32,710 nt of DNA, taken from NCBI GenBank assembly GCA_016098155.1, contig JAAAJB010000403.1, forward strand, positions 1 through 32,710, in the 5' to 3' direction. Below the pieces are notes generated by a model that was not told the DNA's origin, ran no database searches, and saw only the letters and a program-made list of their open reading frames with translations. Positions 10,008-20,492 of this stretch are shown here, one piece after another. Origin of the DNA: Actinomortierella ambigua (taxonomy: Eukaryota; Mortierellomycota; Mortierellomycetes; Mortierellales; Mortierellaceae). Within the stretch, counting starts at the first letter, position 1; the number at the start of each line of letters is the position of its first letter. A program made the translations under genes and the position numbers.

Positions 10008-10940
10008 AGCAATCCCATCCTTGTGTTTTTATATTTGTGTGTGTTGTGCTGCAGAGCACCCCCTTCTTGCTGTGCTGCTCCGCTGATACACCCCAAAAGC
10101 AAAAAAAAAAGAAAGAGAGAAGAGGATGATGATAGTGGTGATGATGAAGAAGAAGAAGAAAAAAAAAGAGGAAAGACTTGCAGGATGGGCTATGGTGGTG
10201 GTGTCCCCCCCTCCTCCTCATGGGATCTCCCCCTCTTGTAGGTCTGGTGTCAACTTGGTTGATGGTCTGTGTTCTGCTGGTCTATCTTTGTAACAAAACA
10301 TGTCCATCCTCCCTGGACACAAAACTCATTCATACACACAACACAACATACATCCTTCCCATAAACCAAAACAAGCGGGGCTGCCCTGTTACTTTTTTTT
10401 GTCACCCCTGTTCATCTCGTTTCTTTCTTCTTCTCCTCTTGCTGCTGCTTTACTTTTGCCGCGTGTTTTCTTCTTCCCTTCCTCTTCCTCACTTTGCTGC
10501 ATTTCCATCTATCTCTGTTTCCCAATTTGTCCTTTGTATCATCAGCACCATCACCTTTCATCATCACCTTTCATCATCTCTTTCCCCCCAGTCTCTCTCT
10601 TCCCCTACAGAGAGAGAAACACAGCAGACACACACTACCTATCTGTCAGGCTATTATTTGCCCCCCCTTCTCTTTCTCTTTCCCCCCCCCCCTCTCTCTC
10701 CCTCTTCTCCTTCCTCCATATACATCGTGACCCCACCCCACCCAATCCCTTCTTCTTTTTCTCCTCTCATCCCACTCGCTGCCTCTCTCTCTATCTCTCA
10801 CTCTCTCTCTCCCACTCACTCTCGCTCTCTCTCTCTCTCTCTCTCCCACTCACTCCCCGCTCACTCCCTTCTCGCTCTCTCCTCGTCCAATCGAACTCCT
10901 TCCTGACACTCCGTTAACACCTTGGTGTTTCTCGTACTTC

Positions 10941-10954
10941 TTTATATTAAAAAA
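10941..10954 (+). promoter_or_regulatory. AT-rich TATA-like element before the LaeA-like gene
   Basis: tttatattaaaa lies about 65 bp upstream of ATG 11014, directly after 500 bp of C/T-rich sequence. Spacing would allow a short leader. No other support. Confidence 0.3.
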
Positions 10955-11013
10955 AGACCTCCACGGAACAAGGGAAAAAAATACAAGACAAGGTGTCTGC
11001 ACCTACCAACGCC

Positions 11014-14000
11014 ATGGGCAACTCGAAATCCCGCCATGCGCATCATGGCTCTCACGGCGGAGGCAAACATCATCATCGAGGCAGCCATGTCACCAAACAC
11101 ACCAGCCATGCCTATCAAGGGAGCATGAATGGCCACTTTCAAGACCCAAGTCGAGGCTCGCACTCTATCCATGGAACCACCACTATCTCGCCCCCCGCAA
11201 ATCTAATGCCAACCATCGCTGTCAGCGGCAGCGGCGGTCCCAACGGATACAACGACTTTCCAGGAAGCACCTACCAGGCCAACAACCACTCTAGCCCAGG
11301 CCGTCTGGACCATGTCCACAAAGTGTCTGACCCGAATCTCCAGCTGCAGTACGGATCAAGAGTCGCAGTGCGCCGTGGTGATCCCAATGGCAGCAGTGGA
11401 GCCAAGAATAGTGGTGTCATGAATGGAGGAGGTGCTGCCGGTGGAGCTGGAGGAGCATCAGGACCGCTGTATCAACGGAACGGCAGTATACGTCTTGCCA
11501 ATGGCACCGTAGCCATCGATGCCATGGCCAACGCTTCCGCAGGAGCACCACCAACTGGAATGTACGGTGCACGAGAGCAGCTCCAACACCAGCAGCAGCA
11601 GCAAAGAGGAGAGCGAGAGCCGGCCATGATGAACTCTCTGCAAGGAGATTTGACTCGGCCGCCCTCGGTATCGCCTCAGTTGTCACAATCAAGAACATCC
11701 GCTCAAGTCGCTCACGCCGCTGCAGGCAATGGGTCTCGGTTGCTCTCACCACATCCGACGCACCAGCCCTCCTCACCCACTCCACAGCAGCAAGCCTTTG
11801 ACCACCTGCGTGTCGGCGTTGCTCCGTTGCCGTGGGACGAGAACGGCGTGCATAAGCGGATAAACGGCGGCGCTGGTGGTATGATGCAAAGCATGCCACC
11901 CCTGTCACCTGACAACCTCGATGTTGGCTACAAATCTGCTTCTGGTGGTCGCATGCCCACCTTTCCTACAACTCAACAACAACAGCAACAACAACAACAA
12001 CAACAACAATACCCCCTTCATCAGCATCAAGGCGGCCTTCTTCTGGACGCCGTAGTCATCAGCCAAGGATCACCTATTCACCCACATCTCAGCTACATTG
12101 ATCCAGCACAAGGTCAACAGCCATTAGGGACTGGTGCACACTATACCTCTCAACAACAACAACAACATCAGCACAACAATACCTTTGGATCCAATACAAA
12201 GTTCATCCCTCACGAACCCATGAACGATTCGCGCAACGGCTACATTACACGGCAACCTCTGCTCCCACCTACTGCCTCAGCGGCTCAGCCCACTCCTCCA
12301 ATCCAAGGACAGCAACAACAACAGCAACAACAACAAGCCATTCTGCAACCAGGACAACAAAAGTTTCAAGAGATGATCCAAGGTGCAGGCGGCATGCTCG
12401 ACGTCAGTCGTCCATCTAGCCAACAGGTGTTTGCAGCTCTGGCTCAGCGATTCCCGACAAACCCACGTGAGGCAGAAAAACGGACGTTTATCAACAACTG
12501 GAAGCAAAAGACTGATGAGGCGACCCAGCTGTCATACGACAATGTCTACCGGGACGAACTGGATGATGTCAACAGGTACCTTTTTTTTTTCTTTTAATTC
12601 TCGTGGACGTTGTTGTTGTTTGCTACTATTGTTTTTTGTTGTTGTGTTTGTTCTTTTTCACCCATGCGAGTGAGAGAAGAGAAAAAAAAAAGCCCTTTAG
12701 CTTTCATGCATGTCGATGCAAATGGGGTTTCAAGGGAAAAAAAAAAAGACAAAGAGAGAAAAGTGGATATGTATATAAAAATATACATCATGCAAGCCAA
12801 TGGATGGGCGAACCACAAAAACTAACTCTGCGTGTTGCTCCGCATATTTTATTACCAATTAGTCCGTTCTTCATTAATCGCATCACGTACGAGCTCGGCA
12901 TCATGGCGTCGATTGGCAAGCATTGTCGCAAGATTATCGATGTCAATTGCTCAGGCGGCGAGTGGGCGCTGGTATGTCGTGCAATTCCTTGTCCTTCTCC
13001 TCTCTTCTTTCTCTGGCTGTTTCTCGACCTTGTCAACTTGTCTCTCCTTCTGCGTTGTTTCCTCCCTCCCCCAACCCATGGCTCTCCGAGCAATTTTTTT
13101 TTTTTTTTTTTTACTTCGGTGTTGCCACACTACCTAAACAACAGAAAGCTTAATTCTGTACACTATTTGGGGAGAGCAAACGACGAACGGCCTTTTTATT
13201 TGGTTTCGGGGTTTAGCTCTTCTCAATTTCACTCCATTGGAGAGAAGAAGAGAAGAACAGGCTCTCAGGGTGTTTCCCGTCATTCCGACCTATCCAGACA
13301 CTACATACGCCTTCCCCCCCGTCCCCAATAGGATGGAGGAGCTTCTTTTTCCCTTGACCGCCAAAAAAACTCTCTCGCCCTCGCCCTCTTCCTCACAAGA
13401 CATCCATTGCCAAATTTCCGGCGTTCATACTTTATCTTTGTCTCACAAAACAATAATTTTAACTCCTGCTCTCTCTCTCTCTCTTAGGATATGGCCATCA
13501 AATACCCAAAGACGATTGTGTATGCGATCGATCCGATGGTCGATTTTTCACGGATACCGTCGCACGTGCCCGACAATGTCAAGTTCAAGGCACGATCCGT
13601 GCTGGAGCAATATGGCGAATTTGACTTTGTCCACCAACGGCTGGTAGCCTTCCGAACGCCCTTCAACGCGTGGACGCCACACTTTGCCGAGCTCGGACGG
13701 CTCACGCGACAGGGCGGGTGGATCCAGCTTGCCGAGTCGGATGGAGTGCTGTACGGTCGTGGGTCGGAGACGCTGAAGCTGAATCGATGGGTGGAGCAGG
13801 CGGCGTTGAGTGCGGGGCTGAACCCGAAGCAGCTGGTGGATGCGTTGATGCCGACGGTGTTGGGCGCAGGATTGATCAATGTGGAGCAGTACCGGTTTGC
13901 GATTCCGGCGGGATCTTGGGGAGGGGAGCGTGGGCAGTTGGCGATGGCGACGTATCTGTCGATGGTGGAGGCGTTGCGGATCGAGATTGTGGAGATGGCT

Positions 14001-14135
14001 CGCCTGGAGGAAGGGATGCTGGAACAGACGATCGAGGCCGTGCTCAGGGAGTGTGATGAGTATCAAACCGTGCTGGCCATGACCGTTATCTGTGCGCAAA
14101 AGCCGCCGTGCACGGATGATTTCCGTCCGGCGTGA
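11014..14135 (+). CDS. LaeA-like SAM-dependent methyltransferase, myristoylation motif and polyQ
   Basis: Three exons, 11014-12575, 12863-12971 and 13488-14135, give 772 aa. Donors are GTACCT and GTATGT; acceptors are AATTAG and TCTTAG; phases agree. The start is MGNSKS, a good N-myristoylation sequence (Gly2, Ser6), followed by a His/Gly-rich stretch. Residues about 30-480 are low-complexity with a polyQ run near 321-333 and shorter Q runs later. The C-terminal 270 residues form a methyltransferase of the LaeA/Methyltransf_23 type: DELDDVN...ITYELG lead-in; motif I region IIDVNCSGGEWAL (545-557); acidic post-I AIDPM (Asp572); FDFVHQR; and GRLTRQGGWIQLAE. LaeA-type proteins regulate secondary metabolism and development through chromatin, but most members of this superfamily have unknown substrates. 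Motif I lacks two of the usual three glycines, so SAM binding is uncertain. The alternative is a membrane-anchored pseudoenzyme. Confidence 0.85.
12972..13487 (+). other. Intron 2 of the LaeA-like gene
   Basis: Donor GTATGT, acceptor CTCTTAG after a (CT)n run at about 13470-13485. At 516 nt it is the longest confidently placed intron in the window. It contains an 18-20 nt T homopolymer near 13095-13112. It divides the methyltransferase domain right after motif I. Confidence 0.85.
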
Positions 14136-14775
14136 GAGAGAGAGAGAGTTTTATTGAAAGAAAAAAAAAATTGCGCGTAAAGCAAGAAGAAAAAAAAAAC
14201 ATCAAAAACATCAACAACAACAACCAGCAACAACAACAACCAGCAACAACAACAAGCCAAAACAAACACACAGGTCGCGTACAGCACCAAAAATCATCCT
14301 CCTTTCCTCACCATATCCAACCTCCCACACACTACCACCCACTCACCTTTCTCTCCTCCTCATTTTTGCTTCGAGTCCTACCAGTTCTCCTACCAGTTCC
14401 CCTACCCAATTCCTTTTTTCTTTTCTTTGGTTAGACTTTTGGGAGGGGAACTTTCTCCTCATTATCCTTAATATGTCCCTCTCATGTTTTTTATTTCACC
14501 ATCTAGCCTTTATCCTTTTTTTATCATCTCCTTTTTTGTACGAGTAGCTCAAGCATCTAATAGTTTTCTCTTCATTTCCCTGCCTTTGTCCATGTAAAAT
14601 ATATACCCTTTCTTTTAGCTACAAAGAATACATAAAAAAAAGCAAACAAAAAAAAAAATAAATAAAAAAAGGACAGCTCAAGATCTTGTACAAGTACAAA
14701 ATAAATTGAACAAAATTGATATGGATGGATTGTCAGACATTTCACACAAATTCTTATAATAATAATTTTTAGTGT
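14136..14775. other. Convergent 3' intergenic region (LaeA-like / Elongin A)
   Basis: Both flanking genes end here. It has a (CAA)n-rich tract (about 14208-14262, CAACAACAACAACCAG units), A homopolymers, and an A-rich stretch with AATAAA near 14655 usable as a plus-strand poly(A) signal. No coding sequence is seen. Confidence 0.7.
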
Positions 14776-17700
14776 TCATTTCCCAAGCAGCTCATTAAAG
14801 AATTGCCGTCCTGCCGCTTCCAGGGTCATCGGCTTGGCTATCGGTTGATGGCCACTGCTATTGGGCGACGATGGCGATGGCGTTGATAATGTAGTAGCTG
14901 TGTTACCGGACGTCGCGGTAATGTTGCTCCGTTTCCTAGGATGCAGAGCCTCAGCCTGCCGCTCGTCCTCGCTATCACGACTGTGCTGTGCATGAGACCC
15001 ACGGTGGTCGTGGTCGTGGTGGTGTTGGTAGTGAGAGTGATCGTCCTCGCCATGACCACCATGATCATCGTTGTTGTCCTCATCGTCGTCCTCTTCAAGC
15101 CATCGATAGTCATCCTTCTTGTCGGATGCCGCCAGATCTTTGAGTGTGCGCCCGCTAGGGTGATGGCTGCTGCTCTTGTGCTTCATCGGTCGTTGGAGCG
15201 ACTGTACGTGCTGGTGCTGGTGCTGGTGCTGGTGGTGTGGTAGAGGACGCTGCCGCGCCTGTCGATGCTCGTCGTCTTGGTGTGGACGCAAAGCCTCCAA
15301 GGTTTTTGAGGCTGGTTGGACAGGTGAGGTCGGTGATCGCGATTCACTTGTTCCTAGTCCTGGTCCTGGTGTTGTTGCAGCTGGTCCTAGTCTTCTTCTT
15401 CCTGCTGCTCCTCCACTGCTACTGCTGCTGCTACCACTGCCAATTTTTGTGGGTGGGATTGCCGGAGAGGGCGATCTCGACCGCGTGGATGGCCTCTTGG
15501 TCACGACGGATGAGGGGTTAAGCTAGCATTGTATCCAAAAAAAAGTGACGTTAGCAATTGTCCTACTTTGCTTCATTCTCATTTTTTTTTCGATAGACCA
15601 TGAAACGAATGAGACTAGTGGCTATTTACCTCTTGAAAGAAATTGGCAATGGCACCGTTGGCATTCGCAGGGATGGGAATCGACGGTGCGAGAGATGTTG
15701 ATTTGCTTGTACTGGAGCGTGATGTGGCAGGAGAGAGAGGAGGTTCTGATGGTGGTAGTGGTAGTGATTGTGGTAGTGATAGTGGTGGTGATGCATGACT
15801 GGCGGATGATAATGAATTTGATGATGCCATTGAAGATCCTGGTAAAGAAGTATATACAACTGGTCGCGTCTTGTATGAGTACTTTGGTCGGGCGCGCGGA
15901 GCTGTGCCACTGGCGTTAGCCGTTGAAGAAGAGGACGAAGCGATTGAAGCCTGTATCCGTGTGTTGACAGATGAGTGTCCCGCGGCCACTGTCGACCCTG
16001 CCGTGGGTGGGTATCGTGATGAGGTATATGATGCTGATGGTGGACGTATCCTGCCTATCAGAGTAGGGTTACTGTTGCTACTGCTACTATTAGATCGTGA
16101 TGGCACGGACCTGTTCTGTGGGAACGGCGTAAACATTTGGATCCTATCAAGAAAAGAAAAAAAAAGTAAGAGAGCAGAAAATACAGCAAAGAGGTGAGTA
16201 TGTAAAACAAGAGTGCGTCTTCTCACCATCCAGTCATCCAACGTATAATAAAAAAAAAAAAAACAGCGCTGTCACGATGGTCACTTTACGTTCGCCTAGC
16301 TTCCAGTTTAGCCTTTTCAAACAACGTCTTTGGTTTTCGAGGAGCGCCCCATCCAGAGGAAAGCGACCCACTACCACCGACACCACCGGCCCGAAAGCCC
16401 CTGGCCCGCTTGGGTAACCGGAGATTGGGATCAAATGAGACTTGACGATCCTGCCGATTCTTGTCATGCTGCGAGTACGACTGTCTCAACTTGGCGCCAA
16501 CACGCGCAAACTTTTCGTCTTCTTCCTTCCGTCGTCGGGTGTAAATCGCGTGCCACTCGCCGCTCTGGTCATACTGTGGGTGCATGTCGCGGATGCTCTT
16601 AAACTCGCCGATGGCATGGAGATACCATAGCTCTACAATTGCAACAAAAAAAAAGACGGAGGGGGGGGGAACGTTTAGGAGGCAAACGTACCAGATAAGA
16701 ATGCTGGTATTGAGTTTTATCACCAAAGAGCCACTGTCTCCCAAACAAATACAACAGCTTATCCACGTACCATTCGTAAACTCGCAAAGACCCTATTGAC
16801 AAGTGTGCGGACAAAATGTACAAAGCCAGAAATCAGTAAGGTTAGTACTTTCAAGTATTTTGGTGCAGGGAAGAAAAGACAGTCGGTGACGGAACAGATA
16901 AATAGTATGTGAAGGGCGTGTGAGTGTGGCAAGTTGGTGACCACGTAGTAAAGTGGGGGAGGGGGGGGACGTGTAACATGCCTCGGTATGGTGCTCTATC
17001 CTTGACAGTTGCTCCACTAATCCATTTCGCCACCCAAACGACGAGATTGGAATGATGTGCAAAGGGAGGGAGGAAAGGAGGGAAAAGAACGATCAGCAAT
17101 CAGTTGTGATAGTGTAATGGCCATATTCTTTCTCTTTCTCTTTCTCTTGCTGTTATAGCTGTTGTTGCCGATGTTTTTTTTTTCTCGGGGCTGTAGAGGC
17201 GAGGGTGGAAAGTTGGTGGCGGGGAAGATGGAGGAACGTCTCACATTTGCCTCCTCAGTATGGCTCACTCCTCTTCGATCCACCTAGTGAGGAGCATCGT
17301 AGATCGAGAACATCCAAAGTAATCCAGGCAAGTAAGGAAACGCACTTTCGACCAACATGCATGCATGCAGCAGCAGGGTCGAGGGATAGGTCGTTGTTGC
17401 CACCAAAAGATAAAAAGGGGAGGAAGGGGTAGAGCATTTCTGGTGTACATACCATTGCACTTGCGGAGAACGCTTTCGATCAAGTGGAAGGGAGTGACGC
17501 CAATGTCCTCTATCACTACCAGTTCATTGCAGAGAAAAAGAAGCAAGCCAATTGAGATGTCAGCGTACAGAGTGCGTCAGCGGCGGTGTACAGTCGGCGC
17601 AAGTCGCCTAAAATGAGAACAAAGGATGTCTAGAATTTGTCTCCACCTACTGTCAATATGGCGCTCTAGAACCCGGAGGCAGCAGTCGACCAAGGATGGC

Positions 17701-17783
17701 ACTTGGTGTTGGGTGGGGGCAGTGTCGCCATCAGCCATTGGCAGGGCATTGCCCAGACGATGTCCTGTGCCGGAGAAAGCCAT
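14776..17783 (-). CDS. ELA1: Elongin A-like protein (RNA polymerase II elongation / ubiquitin ligase)
   Basis: Elongin A stimulates Pol II elongation and, with Elongin C and a cullin, helps ubiquitylate stalled polymerase. Minus-strand exons: 17783-17651, 17515-17453, a middle part not fully resolved, about 16630-16290, 16143-15630 and 15522-14776, giving roughly 600 aa. The N-terminus reads LVDCCLRVLERHID then, across the first intron, MIEDIGVTPFHLIESVLRKCN, matching the family's start (L..LC..VL..HID...D.G..PY.LL.PVL.KC). Next come ELWYLHAIGEFKSIRD and EWHAIYTRRRKEEDEKFARVGAKLR, matching the LW...C..DF and W..MY.R...E.E.K...L..K. segments. KTLFEKAKLEARRT leads across a GTAAAG donor into MFTPFPQNR. 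The C-terminal half is Ser/Pro-rich, then His/Asp-rich (15020-15230). The first in-frame ATG is 17783; ATG 17738 is an alternative. Confidence 0.85.
16771..16792 (-). other. Candidate 22-nt microexon of the Elongin A gene
   Basis: On the minus strand, tgtcaatag precedes GGTCTTTGCGAGTTTACGAA and a GTACGT donor follows. A TACTAAC branch-point-like sequence lies about 55 nt upstream. Translated in the phase left by the preceding exon, it reads GSLRVYE, like the family's (Q)LLRIEE after the KC residues. However, the GTACGT end does not join the next exon in frame. A longer version running to 16692 does, with 34 residues. The splice pattern here is unresolved. Confidence 0.35.
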
Positions 17784-18183
17784 GCAGGTTGGCAGGTGGA
17801 ATGCAGTCGCAGGCAGAGACGAACAAGACAAAACTGAGAAAAAGAATATAGAGTTCTTGTGGAGGGGGGGGGGAAGAGTCCTTTTTATATGAAAAATTGG
17901 AAAGTACAGTACACAAGCCACCCACCCCAAGTTGGCCGAATGGCAGTGACATGGTCTCTCTCGCAGCTCCATTCTCTCTAGCTTTCGACAACACGCACGT
18001 TTTCGACATCTCTCTATCCGCGCGTTTTTGTGTCATTGGCTCGCCCTCGTCTCTACGCAGTCGCTTCATCACCATCAAGATTCAATTGGTGCAAGCGAGG
18101 ATTGGCGCATATTTTGCTTAGCAAGCAGACTACCAAACAAGGACCACAGCAACCACACGCAAAGGACGGTAACTCTATTGTTC
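17784..18183. promoter_or_regulatory. Divergent promoter between Elongin A and TAF10
   Basis: About 400 bp separate the start codon of Elongin A (minus) and TAF10 (plus). The interval has a G10 run at 17864-17873 and an inverted CCAAT element (cattggctc near 18034). No ORF of interest and no clear TATA box. The short head-to-head spacing suggests co-regulation. Confidence 0.6.
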
Positions 18184-19879
18184 ATGTCGGACACATCTGG
18201 TTCCAGCAACGACACGGTCGAGGACACCAACATGGACAGCCCTACACCTCAACTGAGCCAGACCAGTAATGCAAGCACTCCCGCTGCATCGGCCTCTGTT
18301 GCTCCATCGTCTGAACATGTCCAGAGCATGCCTGGATCCGATGCATCTACACCAATGTCGACTCCTGGTACGCCTATCGGTGCCGGTGGCGTCGGTGCAC
18401 CTGCTGCTTTCAGTGCCACTGCAGCTACCAACAACAACAACAATAACAATATTTCCGCACAACAGGGTTCGCCTGCACTGCTCTCGACTGCCGCCCCTGC
18501 CACCCCTGGGGCTGCACCAGCCAATGCGCCCTCCCCTCTGCGGTCAGGGCCAACCATGGCTTCATTTTCGTCAGGAACAGGAGCTACCCCGGGAGCTGCA
18601 CCGGGAGCACCCTCCTCAGGATCGGCGCCAGGAGGCATGGTGGTGACACCGTCGAACCCATCGTCCGCCAGCGGCCCTGGCTCTCCCATGACAGGCATTG
18701 TGCAGGCTGGCGTGACTAGCCATCCTATGACGCCATCGCCTGCGCCTGCCTCGGTCGCAGCCCCACCACCACCACAGCAGCAACAACAGCAACAACATAC
18801 ACCTCTGCAGCAGACTCCTTCGGCCACACTCTCCCACCCAACTCCGGCTGCGCTTGGTTCACAGGCACCTACACCACAGGCAACACCGTCCACACCATCG
18901 GCGCCACCAGTAGCAGCACCAGCATCAGCATCGGCGTCAGTCTTACCACCTCCCGCGTCAGCACATACACCACAACCTCAGCTCTCTGATCTCCAAAAGG
19001 CACAACAGTTGCAGCAGCTGGCAGCAGCGCAGGCAGCAGCTCAGGAACGGGCGGCGGCGGCAGCAGCAGCGGCAGCAGCAACGGCGTCGGCCTCGATCGC
19101 GGAACACAGTCTCGCCGTAGGCGCCGCGCTGCAGTCACGCAAGGAAGAAGAACTCAATCGAAAGGACCGGACCCTGGCCGAGTTTCTACCGATGATGGAA
19201 ACCTATGCTCCGATCGTACGTGTGATCTGGTCCCTTTTTTTTTTCTTTGTTTCTTGTCTTTTTAATTTTCCCATGGTTGGAAAAGAAAACAAAAAAGAGG
19301 GGGAGTGTGTGATGTGGTGTCTTGTTCTGCGGTTGTGTGTATGTGTGGGTAGGTGTCTGTGTGTGTGTGTGTATGTGTCTCTGTTTGGCAAAGCGAATGC
19401 ATGCATCAACTCTGTTGCCCTTTATTCTTTATTATTATTATTTTTCTCATCGATTTTTGGGACATGTCATATACTCACATGCTGCGTGATTGTCTCTCTC
19501 TCTCTCATTATGGTTTATTCCTCTGGGCTGGGATAATTGTTCAATCTTCAATCTCCCCGACCCCCTCGTATACTTGTGTATGTGTTGTGTGTGCATGTCA
19601 TTCGACACAATATAGATCCCCGATGCCGTGACGGACTACTATCTGAGCCGGACGGGCTTCGAGTGTGAGGATGTTCGGATCAAGCGGCTTTTAGCCCTGG
19701 CGGCACAAAAGTTCATCTCAGACATTGCGACAGATGCGTTCCAGTACTGCAAAGTTCGGCAGCAGAGCCAGAAGCGCGCACCAGGCAAGGAAAAGAAGAC
19801 GGTGTTGACGATGGAGGATCTGTCGGACGCACTGGGCGAGTATGGCATAAATGTCAAGAAATCCGACTACTATCTGTAA
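18184..19879 (+). CDS. TAF10: TAF10, histone-fold subunit of TFIID and SAGA
   Basis: TAF10 is a histone-fold protein shared by TFIID and the SAGA coactivator. Two exons, 18184-19215 and 19616-19879, join in phase 0 (GTACGT donor, ATATAG acceptor) to give 431 aa. The C-terminal domain is unmistakable: [14 protein letters not shown], then across the intron [42 protein letters not shown], a basic loop, and [18 protein letters not shown]. The splice site lies inside the conserved YAPI-IPDAV motif. The first 320 residues are Ser/Pro/Ala/Gln-rich with polyN, polyQ and polyA runs, making the protein about twice the length of yeast (206 aa) or human (218 aa) TAF10. ATG 18184 is the first in-frame ATG; upstream in-frame sequence has none. 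An AATAAA at about 19890-19895 is a likely poly(A) signal. Confidence 0.95.
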
Positions 19880-19889
19880 ATTGCGCTCA

Positions 19890-19896
19890 ATAATAA
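19890..19896 (+). terminator. Poly(A) signal of TAF10
   Basis: AATAAA (in caataataaagag) lies about 12 nt after the TAF10 stop. A second AATAAA lies near 20064 (ggtaataaagttg). Either could serve. Confidence 0.6.
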
Positions 19897-20492
19897 AGAG
19901 GGAAGACAAAGTAGTGTTGAGAAGGGGGGAATGGGAGGCTCTTTTTTTTCTCTTTTGTTCTTGCATGTCAATCGGCCTCTCTGTTTTTATCGATGAAAGA
20001 CAACAAGTGTGTATGTGGTGTTTGTTGCATGTGTAAGGTATCGTTGTTTGTGGGTACCAAAGGTAATAAAGTTGCGCCCTGACTGACTGAAGGACGGACA
20101 AACAGACAGACGACAGGCGGAGCATCCGACCCAGCTCAGTTCTCACACACAACATCTCATCCATCCCATCCACCCTTTCCTTTTCCTTCCCTTCCTTTTC
20201 TTCACCCTTCCTTTCCTTTATCATCTCCCCCTCCTTTTCTTCCACCCTCTTTTTTTTTTTCTTCTTTGTTACCTTCACTCAAGCATCTTCTCACTCGATC
20301 TCACACATCTTTCCTCTCACTCTTCTTCTCGTTGTCTTGTTCTTTGGTTCTTTTATTTCTTTCTCCACCCACGCCTTCTTCTCTGCATTCTCTGGCGCTC
20401 TTCTACAGTACCCTCTCTCTCTTCTTCTTCTTCTTCTCTCTTCTTCCTCGGCCATTCCTTTTTTTGCCTCTGCGTGTGTGCCCCATTTCGCC
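19897..20492. other. Intergenic region and pyrimidine-rich leader of the Nudix gene
   Basis: The first 200 bp is the TAF10 3' flank. From about 20160 to 20470 the plus strand is almost pure C/T (ccttttccttcccttcc, cttcttcttcttcttc), a classic fungal promoter or leader composition. No coding sequence is seen. Confidence 0.65.

Larger units (their letters stand above)
7974..11013. other. 3-kb low-complexity intergenic region upstream of the LaeA-like gene
   Basis: No gene is recognised. The plus strand is dominated by C/T tracts (8040-8095, 8450-8700, 9020-9370, 10390-10920), with a (GT)n patch near 8980-9000, poly-G/poly-C runs (about 9422-9432 and 10681-10692), CCTGCC/CCTTGCC tandem repeats (about 9690-9740) and GGCAGG/CAGA repeats (about 9955-10005). 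Long ORFs in it (such as 9409-10221 minus) are translations of these repeats. It probably holds the 3' end of TOA1 and a long promoter and leader for the gene at 11014. A leader intron cannot be excluded. Confidence 0.6.

Noticed and set aside
9409..10221. 270-codon minus-strand ORF
   Set aside because: It translates low-complexity DNA (Cys/Leu/Ala and Gly/Gln repeats from CAGG/CCTGCC tracts) with no domain. The overlapping frames are equally open, as expected for repeats without stops.
10178..10906. 242-codon plus-strand ORF rich in Ser/Leu/Pro
   Set aside because: Pure C/T tracts give Ser/Leu/Pro/Phe in all frames. Judged to be leader or promoter sequence.
10993..10995. GTG start of the LaeA-like gene
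   Set aside because: ATG 11014 gives the MGNSKS start and is the first ATG in frame.
14941..15526. Plus-strand Val/Leu-rich ORFs
   Set aside because: They are antisense shadows of the His/Asp-rich last exon of Elongin A.
18249..18893. 214-codon minus-strand Gly/Ala-rich ORF
   Set aside because: Antisense shadow of the TAF10 low-complexity N-terminus.
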